NCBI GenBank assembly: GCA_030549335.1
Contig: CM060188.1
Coordinates: forward strand, 46,775,696-46,839,695
DNA length: 64,000 bases
Reading direction: 5' to 3'
Source: Pontederia crassipes
Taxonomy: Eukaryota > Streptophyta > Magnoliopsida > Commelinales > Pontederiaceae
Of this stretch, positions 21,420-35,494 are shown one piece after another. The notes below the pieces were generated by a model, which saw nothing but the letters and a program-made list of their open reading frames with translations, was not told where the DNA came from and searched no databases. The translations under genes and the position numbers were made by a program. How positions within the stretch are numbered: the stretch's first letter is position 1; each line of letters starts with the position of its first letter.

Positions 21420-23640
21420 TCATCAAGTGCGACGCCTTTTCCCAGCGTTCTTTCGCTTTTTCTACACGATTGCCTGAGAAGCCTGAGACGCACCCTCGGC
21501 TTCAAATGGAGACTGAGATGTCTGAGATGCCTCACATCCTGTTGGAGCCTCCGATGTCTGAGTCGTCGTGCTTTTGTCGCTTTTTCGCTGCATAAGAGAA
21601 AGAGCTATTACTTTTCAAGAAGGTAATAATAAAAGGGATAAATTTCTATTAAGCACTTACGTGTGATCTTTTGTTGTGACCAACCTCTCCGCAAATAGTA
21701 CATTTCATTCGAACTCTTCCTCTCTTGGACAATTTTCCTTCTTCGATTGAAGACTTCTTAGCATTTTCTAATTCTTCTGCCTCCTTTCTCCTAGTTTTTG
21801 CTTTCTTCCTCTTCTTGTGTTAGCAAATGATGGTGGATTGATCGGTGTTGGCTCCTCCACAACCGGCCACTGATCACGTCTATTCAAAGGATGTATGACA
21901 TGTTCATAAATTTTTAAGAAAGTTTCTGTGGAGTAACACGTATCTACATAAGCATATGGGTCCTCGTTGTTTCCAAATATACACGGAATTGCGTGTACAC
22001 ACGGGATCCCTGTTAGTTGCCATCGTCTACAGCTGAGTCCTCATATCCATGTCAACTACGTATTGGGCACCCTCGGAGTTCACTTGTACTTTTAGTCCAC
22101 CTGAATAAGCAATGAAAAATCAGTTAGGATAGATTGGACAGTACGATTGTTTACAGACAAATGTGGAAACGGTTCAAACCTGAATAAATAGGCTCCCATA
22201 ACATGGCATCTTTCTTAGTGGCTTCTACTTTTTTGCAGATTTTAGGACATATGAGTCCGTTATATTTCTTCGTTGACTCTCGTTTCCTAAACAGCCTTAC
22301 CATCAATTTGGTACGGATGATTTCCATCAATGTTATTATCAGTTTCTCCCTCGCGTCAAGAAGGTACTTGTTGTAATACTCGGATAAATTATTCAGCACC
22401 ATGTCACATTTTGGCACCTCCGAGAAACAAGCCTTGCTACATGAATTAGTCGAACGTTCTCGAATCCATTCCCTTGCCTCCGGAGACTTCTTTTCTAGTT
22501 CATCCAGAAAGTATTGCATTCTCTTTAGAAATGCAGCTCTAGCTATGCTCCACAATAACTCTTTGTATTGAAGACTTTTGAATCCCTTGTACTTAAAATT
22601 TTCCCACAGGTGTCGAACACACATCTGATGTTCAGCCGACGGGAGGACGTTGCGAACGGCATTAACAAGTCCCTGCACATTAAATCCATATTTTAGTAAT
22701 GAAGTTTAGGAATTTATTTTTCTATATACGATGAAGAATTATCTTTTGTCGATCACTCATCATCGTCCATCATCTACCATTGTTCATATCGAGGTCCCCG
22801 CGCAGATGCTCCAAAAATCATGTCCATGTAGCTATGGACTCATTCTCCACATATGCATGCACAATTGGGAACATGCAGTCATTAGTGTCATTACCTACAG
22901 TTGTTAGAACAAAATGTTAGAGGAAATAATTAGACAAATAACCTGCTTGAAGGTGTTAGACAAACAATCTGTTAGAAGCTGTCCTCCAAAATCCCCTTTT
23001 AAGAAGCACCCATCTAGGTAGACTAGTGGTCTGCAGCCAGCCTTGAACCCATCAGAAAGTGCTTTGATGCATACGTATAAACCCTTCCACTGGAGATCTT
23101 CAAATAAACCTATCACCATGCTCTCCGGGTTTGCTCTCAACATCTCTGTCTGATATATGTACAGTAGCATGTACTGCTCTGCACCAGCTCCATGAATTAT
23201 CTTTAACGCCAAGTCTTTGGCTCTCCACGCACACATCCGATTTACAGCATAAGACATGTCCCTCTTCACTTGGTCATAGAGGCCCTCCCATCCTGGGTCA
23301 CTACGAAAGTAGGACTCATATTTTTTTGTAAGCCTCTTGTACGTTACATGGTAATTCTTGAAAATCTTTGAACATGTATGCTCAGCTTGGATCCTCTTTA
23401 TCTGCCAGGTGGAATCTTGGGGATCCATCAAATTCTTTGGAGAGCACATCACCCCTCCATCCACACTTTTTGTAGCATGCAGCTACTACCCTTCTGTTGT
23501 CACTCTTCGGAAAGCACACTTGAAACCTATTTTTAATCTCATGCACTTTGCATGCCCCAACAAATTCCTGTTTGCTGCTAAATAGCATGACCATCTCAAA
23601 AATAGGATCTTCCATACTCCTATCTGCATAAAAAAAAAGA
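21420..23640 (-). pseudogene. MuDR-type MULE transposase, main part
   Basis: Reading down the minus strand: an N-terminal MuDR DNA-binding part with MEDPIFEMVMLFSSKQEF (about 23615-23560) and CYKKCGW; a frameshift near 23450; STWQIKRIQAEHTC; the catalytic core with YLDGCFLKG (about 23015, first Asp) and MMSDRQK (about 22750, second Asp); HQMCVRHLWENF (about 22620); a region ending KIYEHVIHPLNRRDQWPVVE (about 21900); and a CCHC knuckle CTICGEVGHNKRSH (about 21700). An in-frame TGA interrupts the core near 22770 and further stops lie in the SWIM region. GT/AG-like borders suggest introns near 22690 and 22895. It is a decayed autonomous-type copy. Confidence 0.8.
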
Positions 23641-23972
23641 TCGCTGTGTCAAAATTCACCTTCCTCGAAATCGGAGTCAGATTCTGTTACAAGGCGATCT
23701 GAGTCTGCGTACTCTAAATCTGAACAGTTGGCAGCCTGAGATATCATGTGTGTGTCATCCCACTGCATCGGCCTCTTACCCTTATTAACTTCAGCTTGGA
23801 CACCTTCACCTAGGACACCATCAGCTTGAGCCTCAACTTGTGTCTCAGTTTGTACACTTTCAGCCTCAGCTTGTACACCTTCAGTCTCAGCTGCATCTTC
23901 CCCTGCCTCAAATGCGACCTATGCCCCAGCTCCAAAATCCTCTGCCCCAGCCCTAAAATACACTTCCCCAAC

Positions 23973-25820
23973 TAATGCGTAAAATGATGTAATAAAATAA
24001 AATCGCTAGCAAGTGCACTAGTCGCTCAAGTAATATAGAAAATAGAAGTAAGAGTATCGAACCCACGAGGAATATTATTAATATAATATCTAAATTTATA
24101 AATTAATAAGAGAGGAAAAAACATGGATTTTGAAAATGGATTTTATAAAATAAAATAAAGAAAATAAGATAAAGATAAGATATTGGTATTGAAGTTAGGC
24201 CTTAGGATGAAAATATATCAGGATAAATATTTAAACCATAAAAGATAAATTTAATCTTTAAAAATATATTAGAGTCTACCTAAAATAATCTAACATGATT
24301 AACTTGCGGTCTCCACGACTGACATCCCTCAGTCTAATCATATAGAACTATCTTAATTTAATAAAAATTGAAGTCTCCGCGACCGGTATCCTCAAATCAT
24401 ATTAAAATTAAGATGCATTAAATTGGATTCCCTAGACTATTAATCACTCCACAAACTGATATAGATTAATAGACCACACAATCTTGATTCTCCACACACT
24501 AGTTATCAAATTTATGTCAATTATTAATTTCAAATAAAATCAATTATAATTAGTATAATGAATTATGGAATTAAACACTCCATAAACTGGTATAGCCTAA
24601 TTCAGAAATTCAATTAACTAATATAAAAGCATTAAGCATAATTAATAATTGATCAGAAAAGATTAAAATAAATAAAATAGGGTCCAAATATTTCCCTTCA
24701 ATTAATAATCTCCTAAAAAAAGATATAAAAACATGGAGTTCATCCTAGAAATTTTGGAGAGATAATAAAATACAAATTATAAAAATTGAAAGAATTACAC
24801 CCAAAATAGATAAAATCGAAGCTTCGGATCATGAGCAGACAGCCGATAGCCTCTCGAACTTGATCAGAGTCGCGATCAACTTCCAGCCGTCGCACCTCTC
24901 TCCTCTTGGTCGAAGCCTGCAGAGCTTTCGATTCAACTGTGAAAGAAATCTGAACTTCATAGCACGAATTGGATTGATGGTTTCGTCCTCTATTTATAGG
25001 TGCGAACAAGTACTTCAGGTTGATTACGGGCATAAATCGTATGATTGGAATTAAATTCACCGGATAAAAGTTTATTACGGTCTCTTCAGATTTTAGTCAA
25101 AATATAACTTCTTCTATAATCATTACTCCCAAAACCATAGACTCTTCTTATCTTTACCCCCTTCTTGGAATCTCGGCCAAAATGTTAAATAATTCTTATC
25201 TTTACTCATTTTCTTCTAATTTTGGTCAAAACGATGAGTTTTTCTCATTACGTCCAAAATGATAGACTTTTCTTATATTTATCCCTTTCTTCGAATCTCA
25301 GCCAAAACGAAGATTCCTTTAATCATTACACCCAACTATGCATGTCATGTTACGCCCAAAAAAATCAAGTTGCATTTATTTTTACCCCCAACGAAGTAAG
25401 ACGTAACTTTATCCAATGAAGGTGATAAACTCAATTTTACGTCCTCATGTGATCATTTTGGCCGTAAGATCTTTGGGTGTAAAGATCATTCTTTCATTCC
25501 TATTTCGCCCAATGATTTCAGGCCGTAATGATAAATCTTCAGTCGTGACATTTCAAAATCTTTTCGATTTTACTCCTTAAGATAACATCCGATATGTTTA
25601 CCTCTTATCTCATTCGGCATTAATTTGACTTACCTGCATAATAATTATAAAAATGAAGTTAATCTATCCACAATTAAAATATTCAGATAATTAATCATTA
25701 AAATCGATAAATTTCAGAATTATGACTAAAAATGGCCTAAAATGATGCAATGCCATGATCAAATTATAGAAAAGTTAACTAAAATAATAATCTAAAATAT
25801 GTTATATTTTGCATGCATCA
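23973..25820 (-). repeat. 3' LTR of the LARD-like element
   Basis: Reads TGATGCATGCAAAATA at its 5' end on the minus strand and closes at ACGCATTA. It is highly similar to 33645-35494 over its whole length, with scattered substitutions. Confidence 0.85.
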
Positions 25821-28689
25821 AACTCTCCTAAGCTTAAAGTCTTGCTTGTCCTCAAGCAAAAACTCAAAGCAAGGCTCAAGAAAGTTTCATCATAGCCTAC
25901 ACATTGTCAATTGACTAATTTTCTCACACAATTCTTCTGTACACTTACTACTCAGCATTTCACCATTTTCCATGCACTTAGCTTCATAGAGGTTCTGAAT
26001 GCTACACAAATTTAAACAATCTCAAATTCAACCTTATAAAAAAATAAATTGTTTGTCAAATACTAGCATTAATATTGAACACATAAGTACTAATTGAGCT
26101 TAAAACTTTTTTCTTTTTCTCTATTTTTTCTTTTATTTTCAATCATTTTAAAAGTTCTAATCTTCTAGCAGGATTGCACAAGAAAGTCCATGTAGCGGGC
26201 TTTGGACTGATGACTCCCAAACCAGATGGCCTTAGAGCAACAGGTGATAAGGCACCCCTCGACTTGTCCGAACAACCAAGGTTCTGAATGAAGAGTTCGA
26301 ACTTAACCATGATTCAATACTCTTGTGCTTCTCCATATTCCACAAGATGGTCCATGTAGCAGATTTTCGATTGACGGATTCTAGAGCAGTTGCCCTTAGG
26401 TCGTCAGGTATGAACTCCTACGGATCTAATTACCCGAACAAACATTGGTTCTGGATAACACTTTTGTACATACATATAACTTTATTCAATTTTTTTTCAT
26501 TTTTTTTAAGCTCAAGGAGTACTTAATATGGTTAATAAAAAGACTACTACTATCAAGACTTAACAGAAAAAATAAAAAGGCATGAACATGATTTTGTCGT
26601 CTAGACATTCATAATTCTATTTAGCATAGGCACACAGTTCATAAGTTTGATACTAAAATAGCAAGTGATAAGAAAGAAAAGCATCCAAATTTCATCAATT
26701 AACAACATGTCTTTGAACTTTTACTAAAAGATAATTAAAATAATAAGACGAAAGTGAGTAAGATGGTAGCAAAAATAAATGCATGCAATGGTATTTTTGG
26801 GAAAATTTTCAATTTTTCACTTTTTTTAGAAATACATGCAAACATAAGCAAATAAAAAGAAAAATAAGGAAAAATGCAATGCATGAAATGCAAACTCCCC
26901 CAAGCTTGAACCAGACACTGTCCTTAGTGTTAGACCCAACAAAGGAGAGAGATATAAACTAAAGAAATAAAAAGTAGAGAATAAAGAAAAGGGAAAGGAC
27001 ACAATCGAATTTATGTTGATGTGAGGGTGAAGGTGGATAGTAGCCGAAATGATCATGGCGCATATGATAGTCGTGGACGTGGGTCTCAGCCTTGAAAGGA
27101 ATGGCGTCAAATATGCTACTTCAGAATGGCCGTCATCAAGGGGCGGCATGTATGATTCACGTATGCAATGGCGGAGCGCTAAGTCGAAGTATCCGAAAAT
27201 AATTTGTATGTCCGAATTTCTCTCCTTGCATGAAAAATAGTAAGATGACTCCAAGACTAAAAGACAAGAATAAATTACATAAACTTCACAACTAACTAAA
27301 GTAATAACTATAAACTAAAGAAATACATTAAAAAAAAGGTAGCTAATCTTCATCTAATTAACTAAAATATCTAAAGCCTTAATTAAACTAATTAAATTGA
27401 ATTAAAATATTAACCAACTTAATCTAAAACAGTCGCAAAAGAATTGGTTGTGATTAAATCTTCAATTAATTACTACAACAACCAAGTGTCAGATAAAAAA
27501 AGAATTAAACGTTTGATCAAAATGTGTGAGATCCAAAGGAATAAATTAGTTGTGATTAGATTTTCACTCAAGTCCTGTAACAACTAATTTTTAGTAAAAT
27601 AAAAGACAAGAAGAAGAATATACAAAAGATATGAATAAATACAAATAATGAGTCACGAATAAACAATGTAAATAAGTTTAAATATATTTTTGTTGACAAT
27701 GGCTGAGATGATTTTTTATTTCAAGAGTCGGTAATTACAATTCAAAAGATATAAGTGAAGTTCATAACCAGAAAACAATACCGAAAGGTTTAATCAAATT
27801 ATCTCAATATTCTATAATGAAGGTGCCACATTTATGAAAAATTCATTGCTTCCAAAAATTATTGAAGCGCAGGTCGTAATCTCGGTCCAGGGAGGAAAAT
27901 AAATGCCAGTCGCCATACACAACATAATTTTTTTGAGAAAAGGTCATGTTGTCGTCAAATGTTAAACTTCCTAAAGTCAATCTAGATGTGCATAAAAACA
28001 ATCAGCACTTGTGAAAATTTGGACTTGGCGTCAAAGAAGGAGAGAGACAAATCGAATATCAGACGCCATTAGGAAAAAAAATCAGGATGATAAGATGGAG
28101 GAAATCTTGCTAATTCTGTTATATAGTGATTGCTAGATTTAAAGGTTAATAAGCACATATCATAGGCATGAGAAATCGGCCATAATTATAGGAGTAAGAA
28201 TTTGCGGCCGAAATCTGAAATTGTGGGTATTAGCATAATCAGTGCAGAGAAGAATACAAGGCGTAATAAGGCTCATATGAGAAAAATGGAAACACCGATA
28301 GACCAATTCCGAAACTTGGGCACCAAATGAAATCAATAGGCAATCAGTGGGGGCGCAAATCAAATTAGTAAACAATCAATCCGGGCGCAAGATAGGGGAC
28401 GACAACTCAAAGTAGTAAAAAAAAATCAATCTGGGCGCAAAATAGGAGGTGACAACTAAAATTAGCAGGTAATCAATCCGGGCGCAAAATCGGGGGAAAC
28501 AAATTAGAAGATGATGGCAACTTGCGAGCGCAAAATAAGAAGAAGATCAATTTCGGGCGCCAATTGCAGACAAATTATGGCGCCATATCAAAAGCTGCCA
28601 CCGACATGATAAATACATCCCCAAATTATAGGATCATAGATGGAGAAAAATTCAAATTAGTTCATATAAGGTAGAGAAGGCGTAATTGA

Positions 28690-29470
28690 AGGATAAAACA
28701 ATTAGCCCTACCTCTTTCTCTCTCTCTCTCGGACGACGACCGAAGGACAATCTCCGCAACCCCTCTCTCTCCCCCCCCCCCCCCGCGCGCGGCCTGGATC
28801 GGCCACCTCGCGACGGATCCGTCGCCTGGCGCCCTGATCCGACCTGGATCGGCCGCCTCGCGGCAGATCCACCACCTCCGACCTGGATCGGCCGACTGGC
28901 GGCCTGATCTGGCCGATGAATTCGTCGCTTGGCAGCCTGATCCGACCATGCACGGCCTGGATCAGCCACCTCATGGGGAACTACAGCCTGGCGGCCTAAT
29001 CCGGCTTGGATCGGCCACTCTCGGCGATTCCTCTCTCTCTCCCTCGCGCATCCGGCCTCATGATGGATCCGCGCCCTAACGGCCTGATCCGGCTGTCAAT
29101 TTTTTTTATTATTTTATACGTTATCTCAAACGGCTTAGGCCGTCGAAAAAATCTCAGCCGTCGAAAGTTTTGACGGTTGCCACCGTCTGAAGTTTTCGAC
29201 GATTGCGACCGCCAAAACTTTTGGCGGTCGCTGCAATCGTCTGAAACTTGAGACGCTACAGCTGCCTAAACTACCGATGGTTGGCAACCATTGGAAATTT
29301 CTGACGGGTACGGGTACGGCCGTCGGAACTTTCGACAGTTGCCTATTGCCCATCAAAAAAGTGTTTGCGACGAGCAACATATCGTATTCGTCGAAAACTT
29401 CATTTTTCGATGGATTTTGTAAAATTTACGACAGTCGTGACCGTCAGAAAAGTCAATTTTTATTGTAGTG
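28690..29470. mobile_element. GC-rich insert ending in a CACTA-type terminus
   Basis: At 29470 the minus strand starts CACTACAATAAAAATTG, the canonical CACTA terminus. Inward of it (29100-29440) lie many direct and inverted copies of GCCGTCGAAA/TTTTCGACGG-like sub-terminal repeats. Further left, 28740-29100 is made of GGCCTGGATCGGCC/CTGATCCG units. No opposite CACTA end was found, so the element is truncated or rearranged within the LARD. Confidence 0.55.
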
Positions 29471-30109
29471 AATCAATTTATGTATTTAAATTATATTTGA
29501 ATTTTTAATAACAATTCTTAACCCTTAAATTCACTAAGTGCAGCACGATTTTTTTGTTGTTTTAAATTAAGAGTAGCACTAGAGGCTTATTGTCCTGAAA
29601 AAAATAAATAATTTAATTTGATAAATAAGAAATAAAATTTCCTGTCATCCCAATTCAATCATTTAGTTTTTTTTGTTTCCATACAAATTCAAAATCATTC
29701 AATTGCTGATTTAATTGGGGAATAGCCGTATCACGGCGAAATAAAGGATCTCACATACACCCACTAATTGAGCACCACAGAAGGAAAGAGAAATTGGATA
29801 TCATGAACAAACAAATCCAAGGCATAATAAGAAAAATAATCAGGGTGATATCATGGTAAAAAGATCTGCAGAGAAAAATTGAAGACGCCAAACATGGATA
29901 AATAAACCCCAAAATTATAGGATCAGGGAGAGAGAAAATCAAATCAGCATAGAAGAAACATTAGCCGAAATTACGGGCAAAATTGGACATTGAATTTGGG
30001 GTGATAAGAGAATCTGACAAATCAGGCTTTACGAGCGTAATATCTGGAAGGAAAAATTCAATGTATTAAATTGAGTTGGGGCAAAATAAACTCATCCATA
30101 TTCTGTAAA

Positions 30110-30365
30110 TTGAGCGCAAAATCAAATCTCATCCACATCTCGGTCGAAACAAATTGGGCAACAAATCAAATGAGTAGCAATCATCCGCATCTCATCCAAA
30201 ATAAATTAGGCAACAAATCAAATCTCATCCACATCTCGGTCGAAACAAACTGGGCAACAAATCCGTATCTCAGCCAAAACAAATTAGGTAACAAATCAAA
30301 TCTCATCCACATCTCGGCCGAAATAAATTGGGCAACAAATCCACATCTCGGCCGCAAAACAAATG
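30110..30365 (+). repeat. Tandem repeat inside the LARD interior
   Basis: Units of the form CTCATCCACATCTCGG, YCGAAACAAATTGGG, CAACAAATC recur four to five times with small length changes. Translation shows repeated NLIHISVETNWATN-like blocks, but no gene is implied. Confidence 0.8.
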
Positions 30366-30395
30366 TAAAATTATCAATCACTGTTACGGCCGTAA

Positions 30396-31029
30396 GGGCG
30401 CGTTCACTGCATTGTCATTCAACATTACCTAGCAATATAGATTGCCTCTCAGAAAGATTGCCACTTGTTAAATTATCGGTAATGTACATTACCTTGTTTA
30501 GTATGCATAAGTAATCTATCTATCAATCCATATTAGTAATTTATAAGAAAATACAGATTTATAAGTTAATATACAACTTTTACCAATATACCCCTAATGA
30601 AAAGAATTATGTTTAGGTACATAAATGATTTGTAACTTCGTAAACTTAAATCACAAATATATATATTTTCACCTATAAAATTAAAATTTATAAAATAATT
30701 AATATATTTTTATAATATGATAATAATATAGTCATAATAATTATAGTATTTATTTGATTAATTTTATACTTTATTTAATTGTTATTATAATTTATTCAAT
30801 GTATTTTAGAATTTATTTAAATAAAATTGTAAAGAACATATGTGAAAAGTAAAATTTAAAAGATTGCAACCCATAGGCAATTTGTATTGCCACTTCATAG
30901 GCAATGTGGATTGCCTAGACAATGTAGATTGCTCATTACATGTCACTAATGAACAAGGTAATGTGATAGGCCCAGGTAATTTAATACGACATTACCTGAC
31001 AATCTACAAAAATTATCTCAAACGCCCCC
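30396..31029. mobile_element. Harbinger/Tourist-type MITE, 634 bp
   Basis: Termini GGGCGCGTTCACTGCATTGTC and, reversed, GGGGGCGTTTGAGATAA share GGGSGCGTTYR-type ends and further inverted ATTGCC/GGCAAT words. TAA flanks both sides (30393-30395 and 31030-31032), the PIF/Harbinger target duplication. No transposase. Nested within the LARD. Confidence 0.7.
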
Positions 31030-33644
31030 TAAGAGAATTAAAATGAAGGCATTTCAAGAGATGCTTAATCAACATATGCTTGAGTGTCAAACAGTCAAAT
31101 AAGGAATTGTAACATCACGACCAATGCCCAATTGAATCAACAGGCATAATATCATAGAAAAAGAAAAGGAATATTGGGGGATAAAATCTGGGCATGATAC
31201 TGGGAAAAATAAATAAGATTGGTGTCAGGATGATATCAGTAGATAAAAATTGAGGTACCAAAACAAATCCCGAAATTATAGTTCAGTTAGAGAAGAAAAA
31301 TCATTACGCCTAATCAGAAGCCGAAATTAAAGGCGCAAAGAGATAAAATCAGAAATTGATCCATAATATCATAAGAGAATAATCCGACAAATCAGCGCCA
31401 TACCATGGAAAGAGATATCAAGGCGCAAACCAAATCCCCGAAATTTGGGCGCAATCAAATCTTACGAGTGTAAATAAATTCCCATGTTACCGGTGCAATA
31501 TAAATTAGAATAACGAATTGCGGGTGTGAAATCGGGGGCCACAAATAAAATAAAATCAAATCAATGGCAATCAATCCGGGTGCCAAATTAAGACAATAAC
31601 TAACTTCATCTGTTTGGGCGCAAAATAGAATCTACTCATATCTCGGCCGAAACAAAATTGAATTGAAAGTAAGCATTTAATCAAGGCGTAAAACAAGTTC
31701 AGAAAATTCATGGAAGAAAATCCCGAGAAGATAAATCACATCCAATAGTAAAATTATCCAACTAAGAAGTTCATGATTCTTCTTATTAAAGAGAAAATAT
31801 ATGGGCGTGATATATAAGGAGATTATTTTTAAAAAAAAATCATGGCAGAGAGAATAAGATTAAGTAGATGGTCGTAAAAATCACTTGTTCAAAAACCATA
31901 TCACGGCCAAGTCAAAATAAAAACCCCTAGCCATAAAGGACCAAGCAGTAATTTTAGAGGGATTAATAATTAGGATGATTTGCTTGGGCGCCAAAAAATA
32001 ATTAAAATTACGGTCGAGACAAACTTTAATCAGCAACTTGGATTAATCTAGGAGCAAAAACCCAAAGAACTACGAGTTGTCAAAACGTGATTATGATTAA
32101 GGCATCGAAATCAGAAAATTTAATTCATATCTGAAGATAACTCGAAGAATCTAAAACTCGAAATTAGATAAGGCGCAAAATAGAAAATAAATTAAAATAC
32201 TTGGTGCATAAAATAATCTTATCCGAAACATAATCAGATGATCAAAGCGGAAAGAACTCCGAGAAACTAGCCAAAATATGTTATGTCAAAAGTAGGATTA
32301 CTTTGCAGATCAGGACGTAAAATAAAATGTTATTAACATCCTGGCCGAAACAAATATAGATCAGCAATTTTAAGAAAATTGTCGGCCACCAAAGAGATGA
32401 AAGAAATTGATTCGATCAACTTGGATACTTATGGCTCAAATCATGAATAAAGTGAAAGTAAAATAAAAAATGTCAGCCGCAAAATAAAAGGATAAAAGTT
32501 TGTCCGATAATTAATAGAAATTTGTGGGCACAAACTTTTTTCAGAAGTCATTAAAGCTGAAACGAGGTCAAATCAAACTTTGCGCATGAAAAATTCATAA
32601 GATTAAAATTTTACGAGCGCAAAATAGAAATGTCCGAAGATTCATGCAGTTGATTTTAACGAGGCGCATATCATACGACGATATCCAGTAAAGTCAATAA
32701 AAATCCACCATGATCATTAATTCAGAGGTCGACACTATGAGGCGCAAATCATATGACGGTATATCAGTAATTTGGTAAGGCGTAAATAAAACTCTGTAAC
32801 GATTGGGGCCAAATCGAAACCCGAGATTAAAATGGCAAAAAATATTAATAATGATTATTACGGCCGAAAGAGAATTAAACTGACATTTGGGCATAAAAAC
32901 TTAATCAACTCCTTGCATACAAAACTCTAGGTGTAAAGAACCAAAATGAAGTCGACAACCTGATGCAATTGGCCACAAAACAGAAAGCTATCAGGATTTC
33001 GGCCGAAATAAAAATCGAATGAAACTTGAGAATCATGTATTACCCCAACTCTTACGTTGACAAATGAATCATTATGGCCGAGAAGGAATAAAATTCATAC
33101 CGGGCGAAAATCGGACATTAAGTCGAAACGTGATCCAAATAGGGCATAAAGATTCAACCACAAATAAACTAGCCGAAACAGGGTCAAATCAATATGATTA
33201 ATCATAGCGTAAAACAAAGTTTAAAACATTACAGCCGCAAAGAAGTTTAGAACTCTAAAGGTTTTGAGCACAAAAGAAAGGTGATCTTGACAAAACGAGG
33301 TGCAATTCATACGGTGTAACAGACAAAGATTAATCGTGAAATTTTTTTTCAGAAAATCCACTCGACGTCAAAGTTTTAAAATAGAGCATTGGCCGAAAGT
33401 CAACAAATTTTAATAATGTTGTGACCTCTTTATCTGCAAAAGGAAAAAATGTTAGATTATTTACACAATTAATTAAAACAAATAGTACAATAATGCGTAT
33501 TTACAAAAAAGAATTACAGAAAATTTATTTACAAGAAACTTATTTACAAGAAAATTATTTACATATTTTATTTACATCTCCTAATAATTTATAAGAATCA
33601 GAAATCAATTAATTAAATATTCTTCGGCAATGGCGCCAAAAACT

Positions 33645-35494
33645 TAATGCGTAAAATGATGTAGCAAAATAAAATTGCTAGCAAGTGCACTAATTGCTAA
33701 AGTAATATAGAAAATAGGAGTAAGAGTGTCGAACCCACGAGAAATATTATTAATATAATATCTAAATTTATAAATTAATAAGAGAGGAAAAAATATGGAT
33801 TTTGAAAATAGATTTTATAAAATAAAATAAAAGAAATAAGATAAAGATAAGATAGTAGTGTTGAAGTTAGGCCTTAGGATGAAAATATATCAGGATAAAT
33901 ATTTGAATCATAAAAGATAAATTTAATCTTTAAAAATATATTAGAATCTCCCTAAAGTAATCTAACATGATTAACTTGCGGTCTCCACGACTGGCATCTC
34001 TCAACCGAATCATATAGAACTATCTTAATTTAATAAGAATTGAAGTCTCCACGACTGGTATCCTCAAATCATATTAAAATTAAGATGCATTAAATTGGAT
34101 TCCCTAGATTATTAATTACTCCACAAACTAGTATAGATTAATAGACCATACAAACTTGATTCTCCACACACTAGTTATCAAATTTATGTCAATTATTAAT
34201 TTCAAATAAAATCAATTATAATTAGTATAATGAATTCTGAAATTAAACACTTCACAAACTGGTATAGCCTAATTCAGAAATTCAATTAACTAATATAAAA
34301 GCATTAAGCATAATTAATAATTGATCAAAAAAGATTAAAACAAATAAATTAGGGTCCAAACATTTCCCTTCAATTAATAATCTCCTAAAAAAAGATATAA
34401 AAACATGGAGTTCATCTTAGAAATTCTTGAGAGATAATAAAATACAAATTATAAAAATTGGAAGAATTACACCCAAAACAAATAAAAGTCGAAGCTTCGG
34501 ATCACGGACAGACAATCGGGCAGTCTCTCGGACTTGATCAGAGTCGCGATCAACTTGCAGCCGTCGCACCTCTCTCCTTTTGGTCGAAGCCTGCAGAGCT
34601 TTCGACTCAACCGTAGAAGAAACCTGATCTTCAGAGCACGAATTGGATTGATGGTTTCTTCCTTTATTTATAGGTGCGAATGAGTACTTCATGTTGATTA
34701 CGGGCGTAAATCGTACGGATGGGATTAAATTCACTGGATAAAAGTTGATTACGGTCTCTTCGGATTTTGGCCAAAATATAACTTCTTCTATAATCATTAA
34801 TCCCAAAATGATAGACTCTTCTTATCTTTATCCCCTTCTTGGAATCTTGGCCAAAATGATAAAAAATTATTATCTTTACTCCTTTTTCTTCTAATTTTGG
34901 CCAAAATGATGAGTTCTTCTTCTCATTACGCTCAAAATGATAGACTCTTCTTATATTTACCCCTTTCTTCGAATATCGGCCAAAACAAAGATTCCTTTAA
35001 TCATTACGCCCAACTATGCATGTCATGTTACGCCCAAAAAATCAAGTTGCATTTGTTTTTACCCCCAACGAAGTAAGACATAACTTATCCAATGAAGGTG
35101 ATAAACTCAATTTTACACCCTCATGTGATCATCTCGGCCGTAAGATCTTTGGGTGTAAAGATCATTCTTTCATTCCTATTTCGCCCAATGATTTCAGGCC
35201 GTAATGATAAATCTTCAGCCGTAACACTTCAAAATATTCTCAGTTTTACTCCTTAAGATAACATCCGATACGTTTACCCCTTATCTCATTCGACGTTAAT
35301 TCGACTTACCTGCAGAATAATTATAAAGATGAATTTAATCCATCCACAATTAAAATATTTGGATAATTAATAATTAAAATCGATAAATCCATAATTATGA
35401 CTAAAATAGTCTAAAATGATACAATGCCATGATCAAATTATAGAAAAATTAACTAAAATAATAATATAAGATATGTTGTATTTTGCATGCATCA
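33645..35494 (-). repeat. 5' LTR of the LARD-like element
   Basis: Partner of 23973-25820. On the minus strand it is followed by the tRNA-Asp-type primer-binding site at 33638-33621. Confidence 0.85.

Larger units (their letters stand above)
23973..35494 (-). mobile_element. LARD-like LTR element (Athila/Tat-type ends) without gag-pol, 11.5 kb
   Basis: Two near-identical direct repeats (23973-25820 and 33645-35494; 1848 and 1850 bp) bracket 7.8 kb with no reverse transcriptase, integrase or gag frame. On the minus strand the 5' LTR is the right one; it is followed by TGGCGCCATTGCCGAAG (33638-33622), a good match to the tRNA-Asp complement used by Athila/Tat-lineage elements. A purine tract AAGCTTAGGAGAG precedes the 3' LTR. 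Flanks CCAAC (23968-23972) and CCAGC (35495-35499) could be a 5-bp target duplication with one mutation. The interior is full of GGGCGCAAA and GGCCGAAA words and has a two-copy repeat at about 26170-26465. The insertion splits the MULE. Confidence 0.8.

Noticed and set aside
28652..28974. Several overlapping Arg/Gly-rich frames on the minus strand
   Set aside because: They derive from the tandem CTGATCCG/GGATCGG repeat; no start, domain or splice support.
30071..30514. A 147-codon frame with repeated NWATN-like blocks
   Set aside because: It is a translation of the LARD tandem repeat; the period is nucleotide-based and the frame ends inside a MITE.
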